A stretch of DNA of 64,000 nt from Closterium sp. Naga37s-1 (GCA_947471745.1 CANJKZ010000084.1:1968501-2032500), one strand, 5' to 3'; positions 19,612-30,756 are shown, counted from the stretch's first letter. Notes: generated by a model from the letters alone, not told the origin. Program-made: numbers and translations.

Positions 19612-20579
19612 TGCGGAGATTCACTCTACAACGGTAGTGAGCTAGACTACGAGGGTTGGCATGAACTACTAGGAGTGATCGTAGCTTTGCCTAGTTCCTT
19701 GGTGCTTGCACAATCACAAGAGAAATCGGCAAGAGTTTCCACTAGCAAAGATGGAATTTCAGAATGATTGAACAAGCAATGACAACAATGACTACATCAG
19801 GCACCTAGCAACTCTGCAGCTAGCCTGGTCGACCGACAGCACAGCATGGTCGACCGCCTGCTAGCGTTGCATAGAGGAGCCGCGCCCGCATTGCAGAAAG
19901 GTGACCTGCCAACAAAACAGGTCAACAGTGTGCCAACGCTGCAGCAGAGCAGCTGTCTAGCGTTGCCCCGTAGAAGACAGCAATGCGCATGCTTGCAGGT
20001 GCGCGCAGACGATTTGCCCGACTTGCACCGTTGTGCATCCGTCGGCTGTTGTCTGCGCTTGACGAGCCACATCGACTTTGGGATACCAACCCAAAGTCGC
20101 CTTTGCCATCGCGACCTTGCCGACGTTCGCGTGCCTCCGCAGAACTCGCCGAGCAGATTACCCGGTCGACCTGGAAAACCCCAAGTGCTCTGATCGACCA
20201 CCAGGTGCCTCTCGTCAACCACAGCTCCCGTCGAGCTACCCCCTGGTCAACGGACCCCTTTCGTCGACCAGAACCGTGAGCTGTTGTCATCGAGCTCCCC
20301 TCATCAACCACTGCTCACTTGTCAGGTCAACGGACTGCTCTGTCGACCTCCCGGTCAAATTGCCCCTCCTGGTCGACGGCCCACCCGTCGCCCAGACTAG
20401 TCAGTTGCAGCTGTCAAGCTCCCTGGTCAACAGCAACACCACAGCGGTCCCCTGCAGCTCGACAAAGCCTGTCGAGCAGCTCTCCCACTGTGAACGGTCG
20501 GCTGCTACTCCCGTACATCCGACCAAGTCGTCGGCGTTGCCCAAGCGAGGGCGGGGCCAACACTCCATTCCTGTTAACA
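19612..20579 (-). repeat. B2 3' LTR
   Basis: Plus-strand termini TGCGGAGATTCACTC and CTGTTAACA. It contains several GTCGACC motifs between 20160 and 20400. Confidence 0.9.
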
Positions 20580-20708
20580 CTCCACTGCCGTGCTCACGCT
20601 TGGGCCCCCAGCCCACACGGCAGCACACTAAGGAGAAAACTCGTCCTCGGCATGCACCCCACACACAGCACGCCGTCACTGCACCAGCTGTGCAGAAGGG
20701 CACGGCAC

Positions 20709-21450
20709 CTACTGCTGCACATCATCATCGCCGTCGCCGACGTCGGCCAGACGAACTTGGCCGATGGCGACAGAGCACCGAATGAAAGCCGGAAAATGCA
20801 GCGCCTTCGTCAGGAAATTAGTCGGCTGCTTGGTGGTTGGGATGTACTTTAGCATGAACTTCCCGCGTCTCACTATGTGCTGCAGCCAGGCGTGGTGTCG
20901 CTCCATGTGCTTGAGATTGCCTGTCAGCCCCCAGCCCTCAGCGACCGTGATTGCCGACTTGTTGTCGACGCGGAGGATGGTCAGCTTCCCATTATCGAGC
21001 AGCTTGAATTCTGTATGAAGGAAACGAAGTTGGCGTCCCTCCTTGCCTGCATCCGTGGCTGCCACGTACTCTGACTCGGTCGACGACAATGTCGCGCACT
21101 TGATGCGCGAGCTCGACCAAGAGACAGTGGCCCCTTTGTAGACGAATACGTAGCCTCCCGTGCTCGTCCGGTTCTGCTTGTGGCCCGCGTCGTCAGCGTC
21201 CACGTAGCCAATCAGCTCCAGTGACTCTGATCCACCGCCGAACTCCAGGGCGGTGTCGCGGGTGTCAGCGAGGTAAGCGAGGCAGCGGTCGACCTCGCGC
21301 CAATGCTGGTCACTCCTCACCGTGACGCCGCTCTGCAGCTTGCTGCAGGCGAACGCCATGTCCGGCCTCGACGTCGTCGCCGCGAATTGCAGCGAGCCAA
21401 CCTTCTGCCGGTACTCCTCCTCACGCTCCAGCGCCTCCTTGTTGTCGAAT
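20709..21450 (-). pseudogene. pol: B2 RNase H
   Basis: Frame 21359-20709 reads RPDMAFACSKLQ-like sequence from just upstream, then GYVDADDAGHKQNRTSTGGY, SSTESEYVAATDAGKE, LRVDNKSAITVAE and ends in NFLTKALHFP. These are the copia RNase H motifs including the catalytic Asp/Glu/Asp positions. It is joined to RT through a frameshift around 21360-21490. Confidence 0.88.
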
Positions 21451-21451
21451 G

Positions 21452-22690
21452 TCAGCTCGGCGTAGGCATCGACCGAGACCGGCGTCTTCGGGACTCAACC
21501 GCCCTGCTCCTCGTCGATGAAGCGCCTTGCAGCTTGTCGGCATAGCCCTGCTGGTGAAGCCACAGCTTCCTCGCTGGCCTGTTGCGCACGATCTCCAGCC
21601 CGAGGTACTTGACGACCGGCAAAATCTCGCGCAGCTCAAAGGCAGCCTCTAGCAGCTCCTTTAGCTCCTTCAGCATCGCGAGGCTGCTGCTGGCGGCGAG
21701 CAGGTCATCGACGTAGACCAGCACCCAGCAAGTCACTCCCTTGTCGCTGGCCTTGAAGTAGAGCGCCTTGTCGACCTGGCTCTTCTTCCAGCCAGCACCC
21801 AGCAGCACACCGTCGAGTGCCCTGTACCACAGCTGCGGCAATTGCTTCAGCCCGTAGAGGCTCTTCAGCACCTTACACACCCGGCCGGTCCAATCGTCGA
21901 AGTAGTCCGGCTGGTACATGTAGAGCACCCTATCGAGCTGCATCAGGTTGAGGTCGAGGACGGCGACGATGCTGAGGAAGATCCTCAGCGTGACATAGCT
22001 ACTCATCGGCGAGTACGTCTCGTAGTCGGCACCGCACACCTGCGTCAAGCCCTTCACGACCAGCCTCGCCTTCTCGCGCTCAACGGTGTTGTCGATGCGG
22101 TACTTGGTCGTCAGCACCCACCGGTTCTTCATGATGCTCACTCCGCGTGGGCGTTCGACCAGCTCCCAAGTGCCCTTGCCGATGAGGCTGCGGATCTCTT
22201 CTTCCATGGCGGCCTTCACCGCCTCGCCTTTCCAGCTCGCCATTGCCTCCTTCACTGTCATCATGGCGATGTGCCAGCGTTGTTCGGGGTCGGCATGCAC
22301 GTCGGGGTCGAGCTCCGGCAGTTCTTCATCCTCCTTGGCATCGTCGTATAACAGGTCGTCGTCAACCTCGTCGTACATAGTGGTGAAGGCAGCTGGCGGT
22401 AGGCAGGTGTGGAAGCTCAGCCGCTCCGGCGGCCGTCGAGCTTGACCAGTGCGTCGCAGCTCAGGCTTCGTGATCGGCACCTCCACCACGTCGCTGTCGA
22501 TGAACTCTTCTCCTGCCGACAGCTCCCCTTCTTCGTCGACAGCCAAGTCATCGACCAGCTGCTTCGAACCTTCCACCAGCTGCTCACCTCTTGCTGACTT
22601 CGACAGCTCCCCTGTCGACCGCCCCGTCTGCTGCTCCCCTTTTGACTGCACCCCTGCTGCTGCCTCCTGTTCGGCCGGCTCCCCTATCTG
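21452..22690 (-). pseudogene. pol: B2 reverse transcriptase
   Basis: The frame contains TWELVERPRGVSIMKNRWVL, SYVTLRIFLSIVAVLDLNLMQLD, SLYGLKQLPQLWYRALDG and the intact catalytic YVDD (LVYVDDLLAAS). Compared with B1, the NAFRQSKLD segment after LMQLD is missing. The N-terminal 100 residues are an acidic linker rich in Glu, Ser and Gln, corresponding to the integrase-RT spacer. Confidence 0.88.
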
Positions 22691-22855
22691 CTGCTCCCCT
22701 GTTGTCGACAGCTTCCCATCCTGGTCGAAGAGCTTGACGCCTTGTCAACCGCTGGCGATGCCACTAGCCGGTGCCACAGGCGTTGCCTCAAGGCTCCCCT
22801 CATCGCCGGTGGCCGACACAGCAGCTCAAGAACCATGAATTGCACCATGCAGCTT

Positions 22856-23096
22856 ACCCCAGTGGTGTAGTGACTGGGATTCTGACATGGTATCAAAGCG
22901 AAGGTCTCGGGTTCAAATCCTAGTATGTGCACTTCGGGCATCCCAGTGCGGGGGGGTGTCAGAGGTCCAATGGAGATCCCGATTGATCCTAGGGAAGGGT
23001 TACATGCTCGTTGTCCTGGGGGGTTATGGGGGCACTTACCCGCTACTTAACAAGCCCTTTTATCCCAGAGGTCTAGTGACTGGGATTCTGATAACG
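22856..23096 (+). mobile_element. Short tRNA-like insertion (SINE or TRIM) in the B2 integrase region
   Basis: About 240 bp absent from B1 begins and ends with near-identical 28-bp sequences (cccagtggtgtagtgactggg... and cccagaggtctagtgactggg...). Between them lie TGGTATCAAAGC and GGGTTCAAATCCTAG. The latter fits the B box of a tRNA promoter, and tggtgtagtgactggg fits an A box, as in plant tRNA-derived SINEs. Alternatively the flanking repeats are minimal LTRs and TGGTATCAAAGC a primer-binding site, which would make it a TRIM. About 70 bp of B2 coding sequence was lost at the site. Orientation is inferred from the tRNA-like box. Confidence 0.55.
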
Positions 23097-23830
23097 GAGT
23101 CGTCCCCGGCGGCGTCGTCGACCCCTCCAAGTAGTTGCGCACCCAGACAGCTTGTCGTAGAGCGAGGTGCCACCAGTGGTGCTGCACGCCCATGTGCAGC
23201 AGCATCGTCCTCACGGACTCGACGGCCGTGCGTATCTCCCGCTCAGCCATGCCAATCTGCTGCGGAGTGTAAGGGCACGTCAGGTCGTGGACAATGCCCT
23301 TGCCGTCGACGAAGTCGGTGAACTCCTTCCCAAGGAACTCCCCTCCCCGGTCTGAGCGGAGCATTAGCACCGACTTCTTCGCCTGCCGTTCCACGAGCAC
23401 CAGCCATGTCTGGAACTCCTGCAGCACGTTGCTCTTCTTAGCGACCGGCATCACCCACACAAATCGAGTGTGGCGATCCTTCAGCAGCAAGAATTACAAG
23501 CTTCCATCCTTGGCAGCAACCCGAAATGGCCCGCACAAGTCAATGTGCACGACAGCCAGCGCCTCCTCGGTGTCCGAGCCTTGGTCGGGGAAGGTGTGCC
23601 ACGCCAGCTTTCCTCTGACGCACGAGACACACGGCGGGTCTGCTCCGGTCGACGTCTTGATGTTGAGCCCAGTAGCAACTTCATGTTTTGCCGAGCTCTT
23701 GATCGTGTCGACGCCGACGTGCGCGAGCCTCGCATGCAACCGGTCAGGGGTCGACTTCGTCGCCGAGACGATCGTCTGTAGAGCCACCACCTTGGTCGAC
23801 GACGATCGCGTCAAGCAGGGGCGAAGGTTG
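23047..23830 (-). pseudogene. pol: B2 integrase
   Basis: Two same-frame segments separated by one stop near 23492 carry the zinc-binding half (RLHARLAHVGVDTIKSS and CVSCVRGK), the first catalytic Asp (VVHIDLCGPF), the second (LRSDRGGEFLG) and the PQQIGMAERE segment with the catalytic Glu. The end is cut by the insertion at 22856-23096. Confidence 0.88.
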
Positions 23831-23841
23831 GTGCAGAGGAC

Positions 23842-25695
23842 TCATCCATTGTAGCGTGCTCCACCGAGCACCTCCTTGTTCACAGCGACGAGCAGCATCT
23901 CGTCACCGTCGCCCTGCAGTTGCACTCTGCTCTCCTTCAGCTGGCCAGCATATAGCAGGTTTGCTTGTATGCTCGGAACGTAGAGCACGTCGGGGATTAG
24001 GACCCACTTCCCAGCCTCCCCTTGTAGGGCGACGGTTCCACGACCCTCGACAGGCTGCAGCACTTCGTTGAATCCACGCACGTGCTTCACACTGGCGCTT
24101 GGCGCCATGTCGATGAAGACCGCCTTCGTCCCCATCAGGTGGTGGGGGAACCAGCTGTCGAGCAGCACCGCCACCGGGTTGGCTTGCACAGTTTCCGCCA
24201 CCGCCTGGAAGTCCTCGCCAGCCTTTGGCACCAGCGAGACTGTCGGCTCCACCACGCCGACCATCGAGCACGACGCCTCCTCGTCGCCTCGGCCCTTGCC
24301 GCTGGAGTTGCCGATATCCTTTGTCGACGACGTCTGCTTCTCCTTGCGCGGCTTTGCATCTCCACGTGGGTGACGGCTGGTCGATCGACTGTGGCCTCCC
24401 TTGGTGTCGTCCTCGTCGCTGTCATCGTGGTCGGGACACTCGTAGGAAAGGTGGTCAGGGTCGTGGCAGATCCAGCACTCCCGCCATCGACCACCACCTC
24501 CTTGGCCCTTGTTTCGCATCGACCTCTTCTCGTCGACGTCCTTCGTCGACCGCCCACCTCCGCTAACACCTCCGCCCGGCTTCTTGCGCTACCCTTGCTG
24601 TTGATTCAGCTTTGTCGGTGCAGCGTAGTTTGTTTGAGGAAGGAGCTCCATGGGTTGTTCGGCCTCCTGCATCTCCTCGTCTTGAAGAATGTAGCTCGTG
24701 ATGGAGTCCTCGTCGAGGGACTCACGCGTACCGGGTACCATCATCATCCTCTTCATGAGGTTGTAGTCGCGCGGCAGGCCCTTGACAATGTGGGAGATGT
24801 AGGACGCTGTCGAGTATTCGGCGCCTGCCATCCGCATCTCAGCCATGATTCGTCGAGCACGGTTGCAGTAGTCCGTTGCCGACTCCTGCTCGCCCATCCG
24901 AATGTGTGTCATCTTCTTCTCCAGCTATCCGATGTACAGGTCGTCCCTGACCTGGTACGTGGACAGGATGAAGTGCCATGCCTGGTGATAAGCATCCAGT
25001 CGCTATCGACGGCTCCTGAGCGCCAGCTGCACCATCGGCGAGCAGCACCTCAAGATGATCATGAAGGTGAGCAAGTGAGCTGCACGAAACTCCCCGCGCA
25101 GCTCGACATTGTCCACGGGCGGAATTGGCACTATGCCGTCGGCGAAGCCCTTCAGCCCGGCGACCTCCAGCTGAGGTTCTATCGACTCCCTCCAGGTGAT
25201 GAGGTCCTGTCGACCTTGCAACGGTGCGACGGTGATCCGGTCCGACGAGAACTTGAAGTAGCCATACGTCAGTGCAATCCCGCCCGCCGTCACATGCGTA
25301 GTCGCCGAGAGCCCTCCACCGCTTCGTAGAGGAGAGCGACGTCAACCATCAACGTCGGCACGCAAGCTGCCTACAGCCGGCGTCGACCGCTGCACTCGCG
25401 CCTGACTCCTGTCGACGCCACTGTCGACCTTGATCACCCCTCTCCGTTTCATGCCATCATTGCCGCTGATTCGTGCACCGCCGTCAACCTCGTCATCGAC
25501 GCCACCTTCGTTTCGCGCCGGTCGAGGAGAAACAGGACGAGAAGGGTGTTCCGTTACCCATTGCGACCTGATGCCCAACTCGACGATCAGCAAGGGGATC
25601 GTCCCGTACTTGCCATCTGCGTGGCGTTTTCTCGCATCAGCCAAGCGTGCCTCCAAGGTGTCCGCTACGCCCGCATAAGCTACGGGGTCGACCAT
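23842..25695 (-). pseudogene. gag: B2 gag and protease
   Basis: Segments in several frames match the B1 gag in order: an N-terminal segment MVDPVAYAGVADTLEARL (25695), TAGGIALTYGYFKF (25293), the capsid part HIRMGEQESATDYCNRARR (24910), and a zinc knuckle CWICHDPDHLSYEC (about 24470). The protease region follows with LLDSWFPHHLMGTK, in which the catalytic DSG is DSW. At least three frame breaks occur. Confidence 0.82.
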
Positions 25696-25774
25696 GGTGA
25701 CTATCGCTGCTGCTGGCCTACGAACGACTTAGTAGGTGCAAAACTCGGTTGCTATCTGAAGGTAAACTGCGGGG

Positions 25775-25795
25775 CCGTCCACGCTCACCGCACCA
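25775..25795 (-). other. B2 primer-binding site of unusual type
   Basis: Minus strand TGGTGCGGTGAGCGTGGACGG follows the LTR end. B1 has the same site with one difference (40088). It starts TGG, as a site complementary to a tRNA CCA end should, but it is not the initiator tRNA-Met type. The implied acceptor end is TCACCGC plus A; I cannot name the tRNA. Confidence 0.65.
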
Positions 25796-26845
25796 TGCGG
25801 AGAGTCACTCTACAATGGTAGTGAGCTAGACTTGGGGGGTTGGCACGAACTACTAGGAGTGATCGTAGCTTTGCTTAGTTTCTTAGTGCTTGCACATACA
25901 CAGGAGAAATTGGCAAGAGTTTCATTAGGCAAAGTTGGAATTACAGAATTGTTTAAGAAGCAATGACAACAATGACTACATCAGGCACCTAGCAACTCTG
26001 CAGCTAGCCTGGTCGACCGACAGCACAGCATGGTCGACCACCTGCCAGCGTTGCGTAGAGGAGCCGTGCCAGCACCACAGAAATGCGACCCGCCAACACA
26101 GCAGGTCGACGGTGTGCCAACGCTGTAGCAGAGCGGCTGTCCAGCGTTGCCCCGTAGAAGACAGCAGTGTGCACGCTTGCAGGTGCGCGCATATAATTGG
26201 CCCGACTTGCACCGTTGTGCATCTGTCGGCTGTTGTCTACGCGTGACGAGCCACATCGACTTCGGGATACCAACCCGAATTCGCCTTCGCCATCGCGACC
26301 TCGGCGACGTTTGCGTGCCTCCACAGAAATCGCCGAGCAGGTTTCTCGGTCAACCTAGACAACCCCAGGTGCTCTGGTCGGCCACCAAGTGCCTCTGGTC
26401 GACCACCGGATCCCTGTGGTCGACCACCAAGTGCCCCTGGTTGACCACATCTCCCGTCGAGCTACCCCCTGTTTAACAGACCCCTTCCGTCGACCAGAAG
26501 TGTCAGCTGTTGTCGCCGAGATCCCCTCGTCAACCACTGCTCACTTGTCAGGTCGACGGACTGCTCCGACGACCTCCCGGTCGAACTGCAGGTCGACGGA
26601 CTGCTCTGTCGACCTCCCGGTCAAATTGCCCCTCCTGGTCGACGGCCCACCCGTTGCCCAGACCAGTTAGTTGCAGCTGTCAAGCTCCCTGGTCAACAGC
26701 AACACCACAGCGGTCCTCTGCAGCTCGACGAAGCCTGTCGAGCAGCTCTCCCACTGTGAACGGTTGGCTGCTACTCCCATACATCCGACCAAGTCGTCGG
26801 CGTTGCACAAGCGAGGGCGGGGCCAACACTCCATTCCCGTTAACA
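25796..26845 (-). repeat. B2 5' LTR
   Basis: 1050 bp with plus-strand termini TGCGGAGAGTCACTC and CCGTTAACA. It is about 80 bp longer than the 3' LTR because of local duplications around ggtcgacggactgctc (26550-26620) and ggtcgaccacc (26390-26440). Confidence 0.9.
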
Positions 26846-26850
26846 TGCCC

Positions 26851-27600
26851 TAGCCACCCGCACACTGCCCTAGCCACTACGTTTCATTAGAGATAGCGTC
26901 TCCTTTCTCAAGCACACGTCGAGGTCCCTTCCGGTCCTGACGACTCCCACTTAACCTGCTGCTGACGCTGGCGAGGACGTGCAGAGGTAGTACCGGGTAG
27001 ACAGCCTTGCCTACCGGTCGATAAGAGGGCGCACTTTCGTCAAGTGACGTCGGCCCAGACTTTGTTCGACGCTGTTGTGAAACACTACCCCTCCCTCTCT
27101 TCTGGCACCCGGCCTCTGCAGCAGCAGCGTCCGTTGTTAGGGGAGGTGCAGCCACTGGTCGAGGAGGTGAGTGTAGGTACCTCTGCGTCTGCTCGTACAG
27201 GTGGTGCAGCAGTTGGAGGTGGAGGTTCTTGGAGTGGATAGCAGTGGCAGCAGCTTCAGCCGAAGACCCTCTCGCCGCAGCAACTTCGGAAGTGGGTTTC
27301 CCAGCGATGCGTCCCTGGTGGTGTAGAGGCTACTACTCTAGGTGCCTGTGAGCCTGCTAGCACAGGTGCAGCTCCTGTAGAGGCATTGTATACCTTTACG
27401 CTTCACTTCTTCCGCGTCTGCACCACTGTCACACTGCTCACTACACCTGTCCCGGTCACTCTGGCTGACCCCTCTGGGGGCCCAGACGTAGCACGTGCCT
27501 CCACCGTTCTCCAGTGTCAGGCAGCCCCTTCCGGCTCATTCACACGTCTTCACCTCCCCTCGTTCGCTACGAACTTGGTGAGTAACGCTGTCCTCTAGGA
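26851..27600 (+). pseudogene. gag: A2 gag and protease remnant
   Basis: After the B2 target duplication the leader resumes, followed by pieces of gag (SAQTLFDAVVKHY near 27044) and the module LSPQQLRKWVSQR (about 27271-27312). A much shortened protease region follows (VTLADPSGG, LHLPSFATNLVS) with the active-site DSG lost. The capsid middle and the zinc knuckle are deleted. Confidence 0.75.
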
Positions 27601-27639
27601 CCAGTTTGTACTGTCACTACTCATGAGGGTGAGCTTGTG

Positions 27640-28660
27640 GCGATCTATACAGACTCACGGATTGGTGCCCACCTCGCCACGTTCACTCGGAGACCCTGGT
27701 CTGGCATGTACACACTAACCACTGAGTCTATACAGGAAGCTGCGTCCGGTCAGGTCGCTTCGTCTTGCTCGTGTCGGTTACTCACGCAGCCACCCGTCTC
27801 TCCTCTGGCACCATCATCTGGGTCACCCCTCCCTGGTGCGTCTGCATAGCATGCAAACCTGTCTCCTTGTCTCTGGCCTCCCCAGGTCCCTGCCCCCGCT
27901 CCCGCGGTCGCTTGCACCACCGTGCCTTCCCTGCGTCGAGGGGCGGCAGCACGCCGCTCCTCACACCTCGTTTCCTCTGACCACTTCTCCTCTACATACT
28001 CTCCACATGGACGTGTGAGGCCTCACTCGCGTTCGTGGACAGGACCACGAGCGCTACTTTCTGCTGGTTGTTGACGACTACATGCGCTACACCATGGTCT
28101 TCCCCTTGCAGAGCAAGGCAGGTGTCCGAGGTTTTTTTATCCCCTGCATCCGCACTGTTCGTCGCCAGCTGAGTGCACAATTTCAGCAGGACCTTCAGGT
28201 TCTGCGACTACACTCTGACAGAGGCGGTGAGTTTTCCTCCCGCCTCCTTGAGGAAACTTGTCGTGAGGAGGGCATTCCCCAGTCGATCACGCTTCCGGCC
28301 TCTCCACAGCAGAATGGGATTGCCGAGCGTTGCATTGGCTTGATCATGGAGGTTGCTCGCACCTCCATAATCCATGCGGCTGCTTCCCATTTTCTGTGGC
28401 CGCTTGCAGTCCAATATGCCGCGCATCAGCTCAACCTCTGGCCCTGTGTCTCTGTGCCAGAGACCTCGCCCACACTGCGTTGGATGGGGGAGGTTGGCGA
28501 TGCGTCGGCATTTCGGGTCTGGGGCTCGCTTGCCCGTGACCGCGATCCTACCGCGGGCAAGCTCTCTCCTCGCACTCTCCGCTGCGTCTTTCTTGGCTTT
28601 CCCACCGACGCCCCGCCCTGGAAAATTTACCAGCCTGTCCTCCCAGTACCGCTCTTTTGA
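27640..28660 (+). pseudogene. pol: A2 integrase
   Basis: Frames from 27640 include RPWSGMYTLTTES, a decayed zinc-binding region ending CLPCVEGRQ, and the core LHMDV, LHSDRGGEFSSRL and PASPQQNGIAERC. It ends with VFLGFPTDAPPW. Several stops and frame shifts (for example TGA at 28017) are present. It is collinear with A1 and A4. Confidence 0.85.
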
Positions 28661-29519
28661 TGAGTCGGTTTGCTTCTACCATCTCCACCCCCATCAGCAC
28701 TTCCCCCGTCCCCCCCCCCTTCGCCTCTCTTCCTGGTTCCAGGCTCCCCCCCCGGTTGACCCTCTCCCCCCACAGGGTCCTGCTCCCTCAGGTGTGTCTC
28801 AGGTCGACGCACCCCCCTTCGTTGAGCCTTTGGAGGTCTCCTCTGACATCTATGGCCCAGTTGAGGGGGGTGACCCTGCTGCTGACGACACAGCGGCTAC
28901 TCGTCGCTGACCGCGCTTGGAGACCCCTCCTGGTTTTCCGCCTCGGCTGTCTTCGCCGCCTCTGTAGCCTGTTGTTGTAGACTCCAGTGTTGCTGGTGGT
29001 GGTGACACTGGAGGTGCGGACTCTAGGGGTGCTTGTTCTGGGGGTGCTGAGTCCGGGGGTGCGGGTTCTGTGGGTGCTGCTTCTGGGGGTGCTGTTTCTG
29101 GGTGTGCTGCACGTCCTAGTGGTGGTGGAGTCGTGGGTGCTTCTGCTGGAGGTTCCGGCATTGGAGAGGAGCAGCAGTCTTGTCGACAGGAAACTCTCTC
29201 GCCGCAGCAGCTTCGCGAGTGGGTTATTCGGCGAGGCCGCTCTAGTGGCGGTGCTAGTGGTACTGGTGTTGGAGGGGCTGGAGGTACTGGAGCTGCTGGT
29301 ACTGGAGCTGCTGGTGCTGGAGGTACTGGAGCTGCTGGTGCTGGAGGTACTGGAGGTGCTGGAGGTGGAGGTACTGGAGGTACTAGAGCTGCTGGTGCTG
29401 GAGGTACTGGAGCTGCTGGTGCTGGAGGTACTGGAGCTGCTAGTTCTGGAGGTGCTGGAGCTGTACCTTCACCAAGGCCCTTCCGCCTGGTGACCACCAC
29501 TGGTTCTGTTCGCAGTTAG
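28661..29519 (+). pseudogene. A2 integrase-RT spacer, RT and RNase H deleted
   Basis: Pro-rich then Gly/Ala/Thr-rich sequence, with the module LSPQQLREWVIRRGR at about 29196-29236 followed by a GGTGAAGAGGTGAAG-type repeat. At about 29485 it passes straight into the post-RNase H sequence (compare 58488 in A4), so roughly 2 kb of RT and RNase H is missing. Confidence 0.75.
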
Positions 29520-29794
29520 GCTTGGTTGAGGCAGGCCCTCGGTTCCTGTAGTCTTGCCTCTTATTTCGTGCTGTACTCATATATATGTGTGTAAACTCTT
29601 GAACAGTGCTTGTGGCCCCTTGCTTGTGCTCAGACTCTGTGGTGACTTTGTGATCCACCCTGAGCTTTGCTGTGTTCGTTCTCTTGTTGGGTCTTGTGAC
29701 CACTTGCTTGTCTTGGTCGTTTTGATGCCCCTCACTTAGCCTATGGGGGTGTGTCAAACTGTGTTTGTATTATTGGATATGCTATATTGAGTTG

Positions 29795-30563
29795 CATGTT
29801 AGGGGGTACACAAAATCACTCGGCACTCTCTTTGTATCCTCCCCCTTAGACCTAATCAACCATCATTTCCCATACTTAACTTAGTCACCTAAGCTTCCTA
29901 GATAATAAGAGGTATACATAATTTGACACACCCCCTTAGGCTAGGTGAGGTGCATCACACAACAACAACACAAGGCTGATCGACTAGTCCAACCACTAAG
30001 ACAAGTGGTCACAAGACCAGTGAAGAAATGCAACAAAGCAAAAGATGCAACTCAGGGTGGTACAACTAGCCAGCCTTTAAGACAAACGGCCACAAGGATA
30101 GTTCAAGAGTTCATATATATATAAATAACAACACAAGTAGAGCAAGAAACAAGAGGCAATTCTACAACAAACGAAGACATGTCTGAACAAGGCCAAGCTG
30201 CAAATAAAACATGTGGTGTCACCAAGCGAGAGGGCCTTGGTGAAGATGTCCGCAGTGTTGGCTGCTGAGGCCACAAAGACCAAGCGTGCCTGGCCCAGTC
30301 GCTGCAGCTCTCGCAGTAGGAAGAATTGCAACTTGATGTGCTTTACTCTTTGCTTCAGTCGAGGTTCTCGACCCAGGAGGATCATGACCTTGTTGTCGGC
30401 GAAAAAGGTTGGTGCAGAGCTAGGCCGCTCACCTAGGTCAGTGAGCAAGAAAGTCACCCAGCGGAGCTCCTGAGCAGCCATTGCAGTGGCGTAGATCTCG
30501 GCCTCAGCACTAGACGAAGCCACAGACGATGTTCGTGCCGCCACACGAGATTTCACCAACGTG
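29795..30563 (-). mobile_element. A3: 3' end of another copia element
   Basis: An LTR (29795-29928, plus termini TGTTAGGGGG and AATTTGACA) is followed inward by a polypurine tract (minus GGGGGTG) and an RNase H frame. The element is inserted head-on into the A2 3' LTR (29752-29794). It stops at about 30563, where its sequence gives way to unrelated DNA. Confidence 0.8.
30150..30559 (-). pseudogene. pol: A3 copia RNase H fragment
   Basis: The frame reads SSSAEAEIYATAMAAQELRWV, FADNKVMILLGREPRLKQRVKHI and NTADIFTKALSLGD, the C-terminal half of a copia RNase H close to A1 and A4. The N-terminal half and RT are missing. Confidence 0.85.
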
Positions 30564-30720
30564 ATTACTGCTGCAATTAGCGGCAGTAATCTTGAGTTTG
30601 CGCATCTCCTTGATGGACCGTGTCGCCACGCCAGATTTCAGCTCCCGCCAGGATCAGTACCAGTTTTCTTGCCTGGCGGTAACGCGGCCCGCGTTGCAGG
30701 TGTGCAACGTGGTGGATCCT
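30560..30720. other. Short segment of unknown origin between A3 and Gypsy-2
   Basis: This piece matches neither element. It starts with a 27-bp hairpin (ATTACTGC/GCAGTAAT arms, 30564-30590), followed by an open minus-strand frame ending DAQTQDYCR and a TAA just before the hairpin. The join to recognisable gypsy RT lies between about 30690 and 30757. Confidence 0.4.
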
Positions 30721-30756
30721 GGGGTGGTCTTCCCATAACACCGGGATATTGTCGAA

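Larger units (their letters stand above)
19612..26845 (-). mobile_element. B2: Ty1/copia element of the B family
   Basis: The element has long LTRs (968 and 1050 bp), TSD TGCCC (19607-19611, 26846-26850), and on the minus strand gag, protease, integrase, RT and RNase H. Many frameshifts and stops occur. The protease triad is DSW instead of DSG, the PQQNG motif of integrase reads PQQIG, and about a dozen RT residues are deleted after MQLD. A 240-bp insertion interrupts the end of integrase (22856-23096). The closest relative in the window is B1, with which it is collinear. Confidence 0.93.
17391..29794 (+). mobile_element. A2: old A-family copia element split by N1 and B2
   Basis: The 5' LTR (17391-17420 plus 18955-19048) is followed by a primer-binding site, a GC-rich leader, gag/protease remnants (26851-27600), integrase (about 27640-28660), spacer (to 29519) and an A-type 3' end with polypurine tract at 29740-29751. 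RT and RNase H are deleted: the spacer passes straight into the sequence that normally follows RNase H. N1 sits in the 5' LTR and B2 in the leader. The 3' LTR begins at 29752 and is broken at 29794 by A3. Net own sequence is only about 3.6 kb. Confidence 0.85.

Noticed and set aside
18119-19637. Ala/Gly/Pro/Arg-rich frames on both strands
   Set aside because: They lie in the leader-like repeats of N1 and A2.
22880-22925. A functional tRNA gene
   Set aside because: Only the promoter-box-like parts are present; no cloverleaf with anticodon arm could be drawn, and it lies in a transposon.
24082-25329. 415-codon plus-strand frame
   Set aside because: Antisense to B2 gag and protease, whose motifs are on the minus strand.
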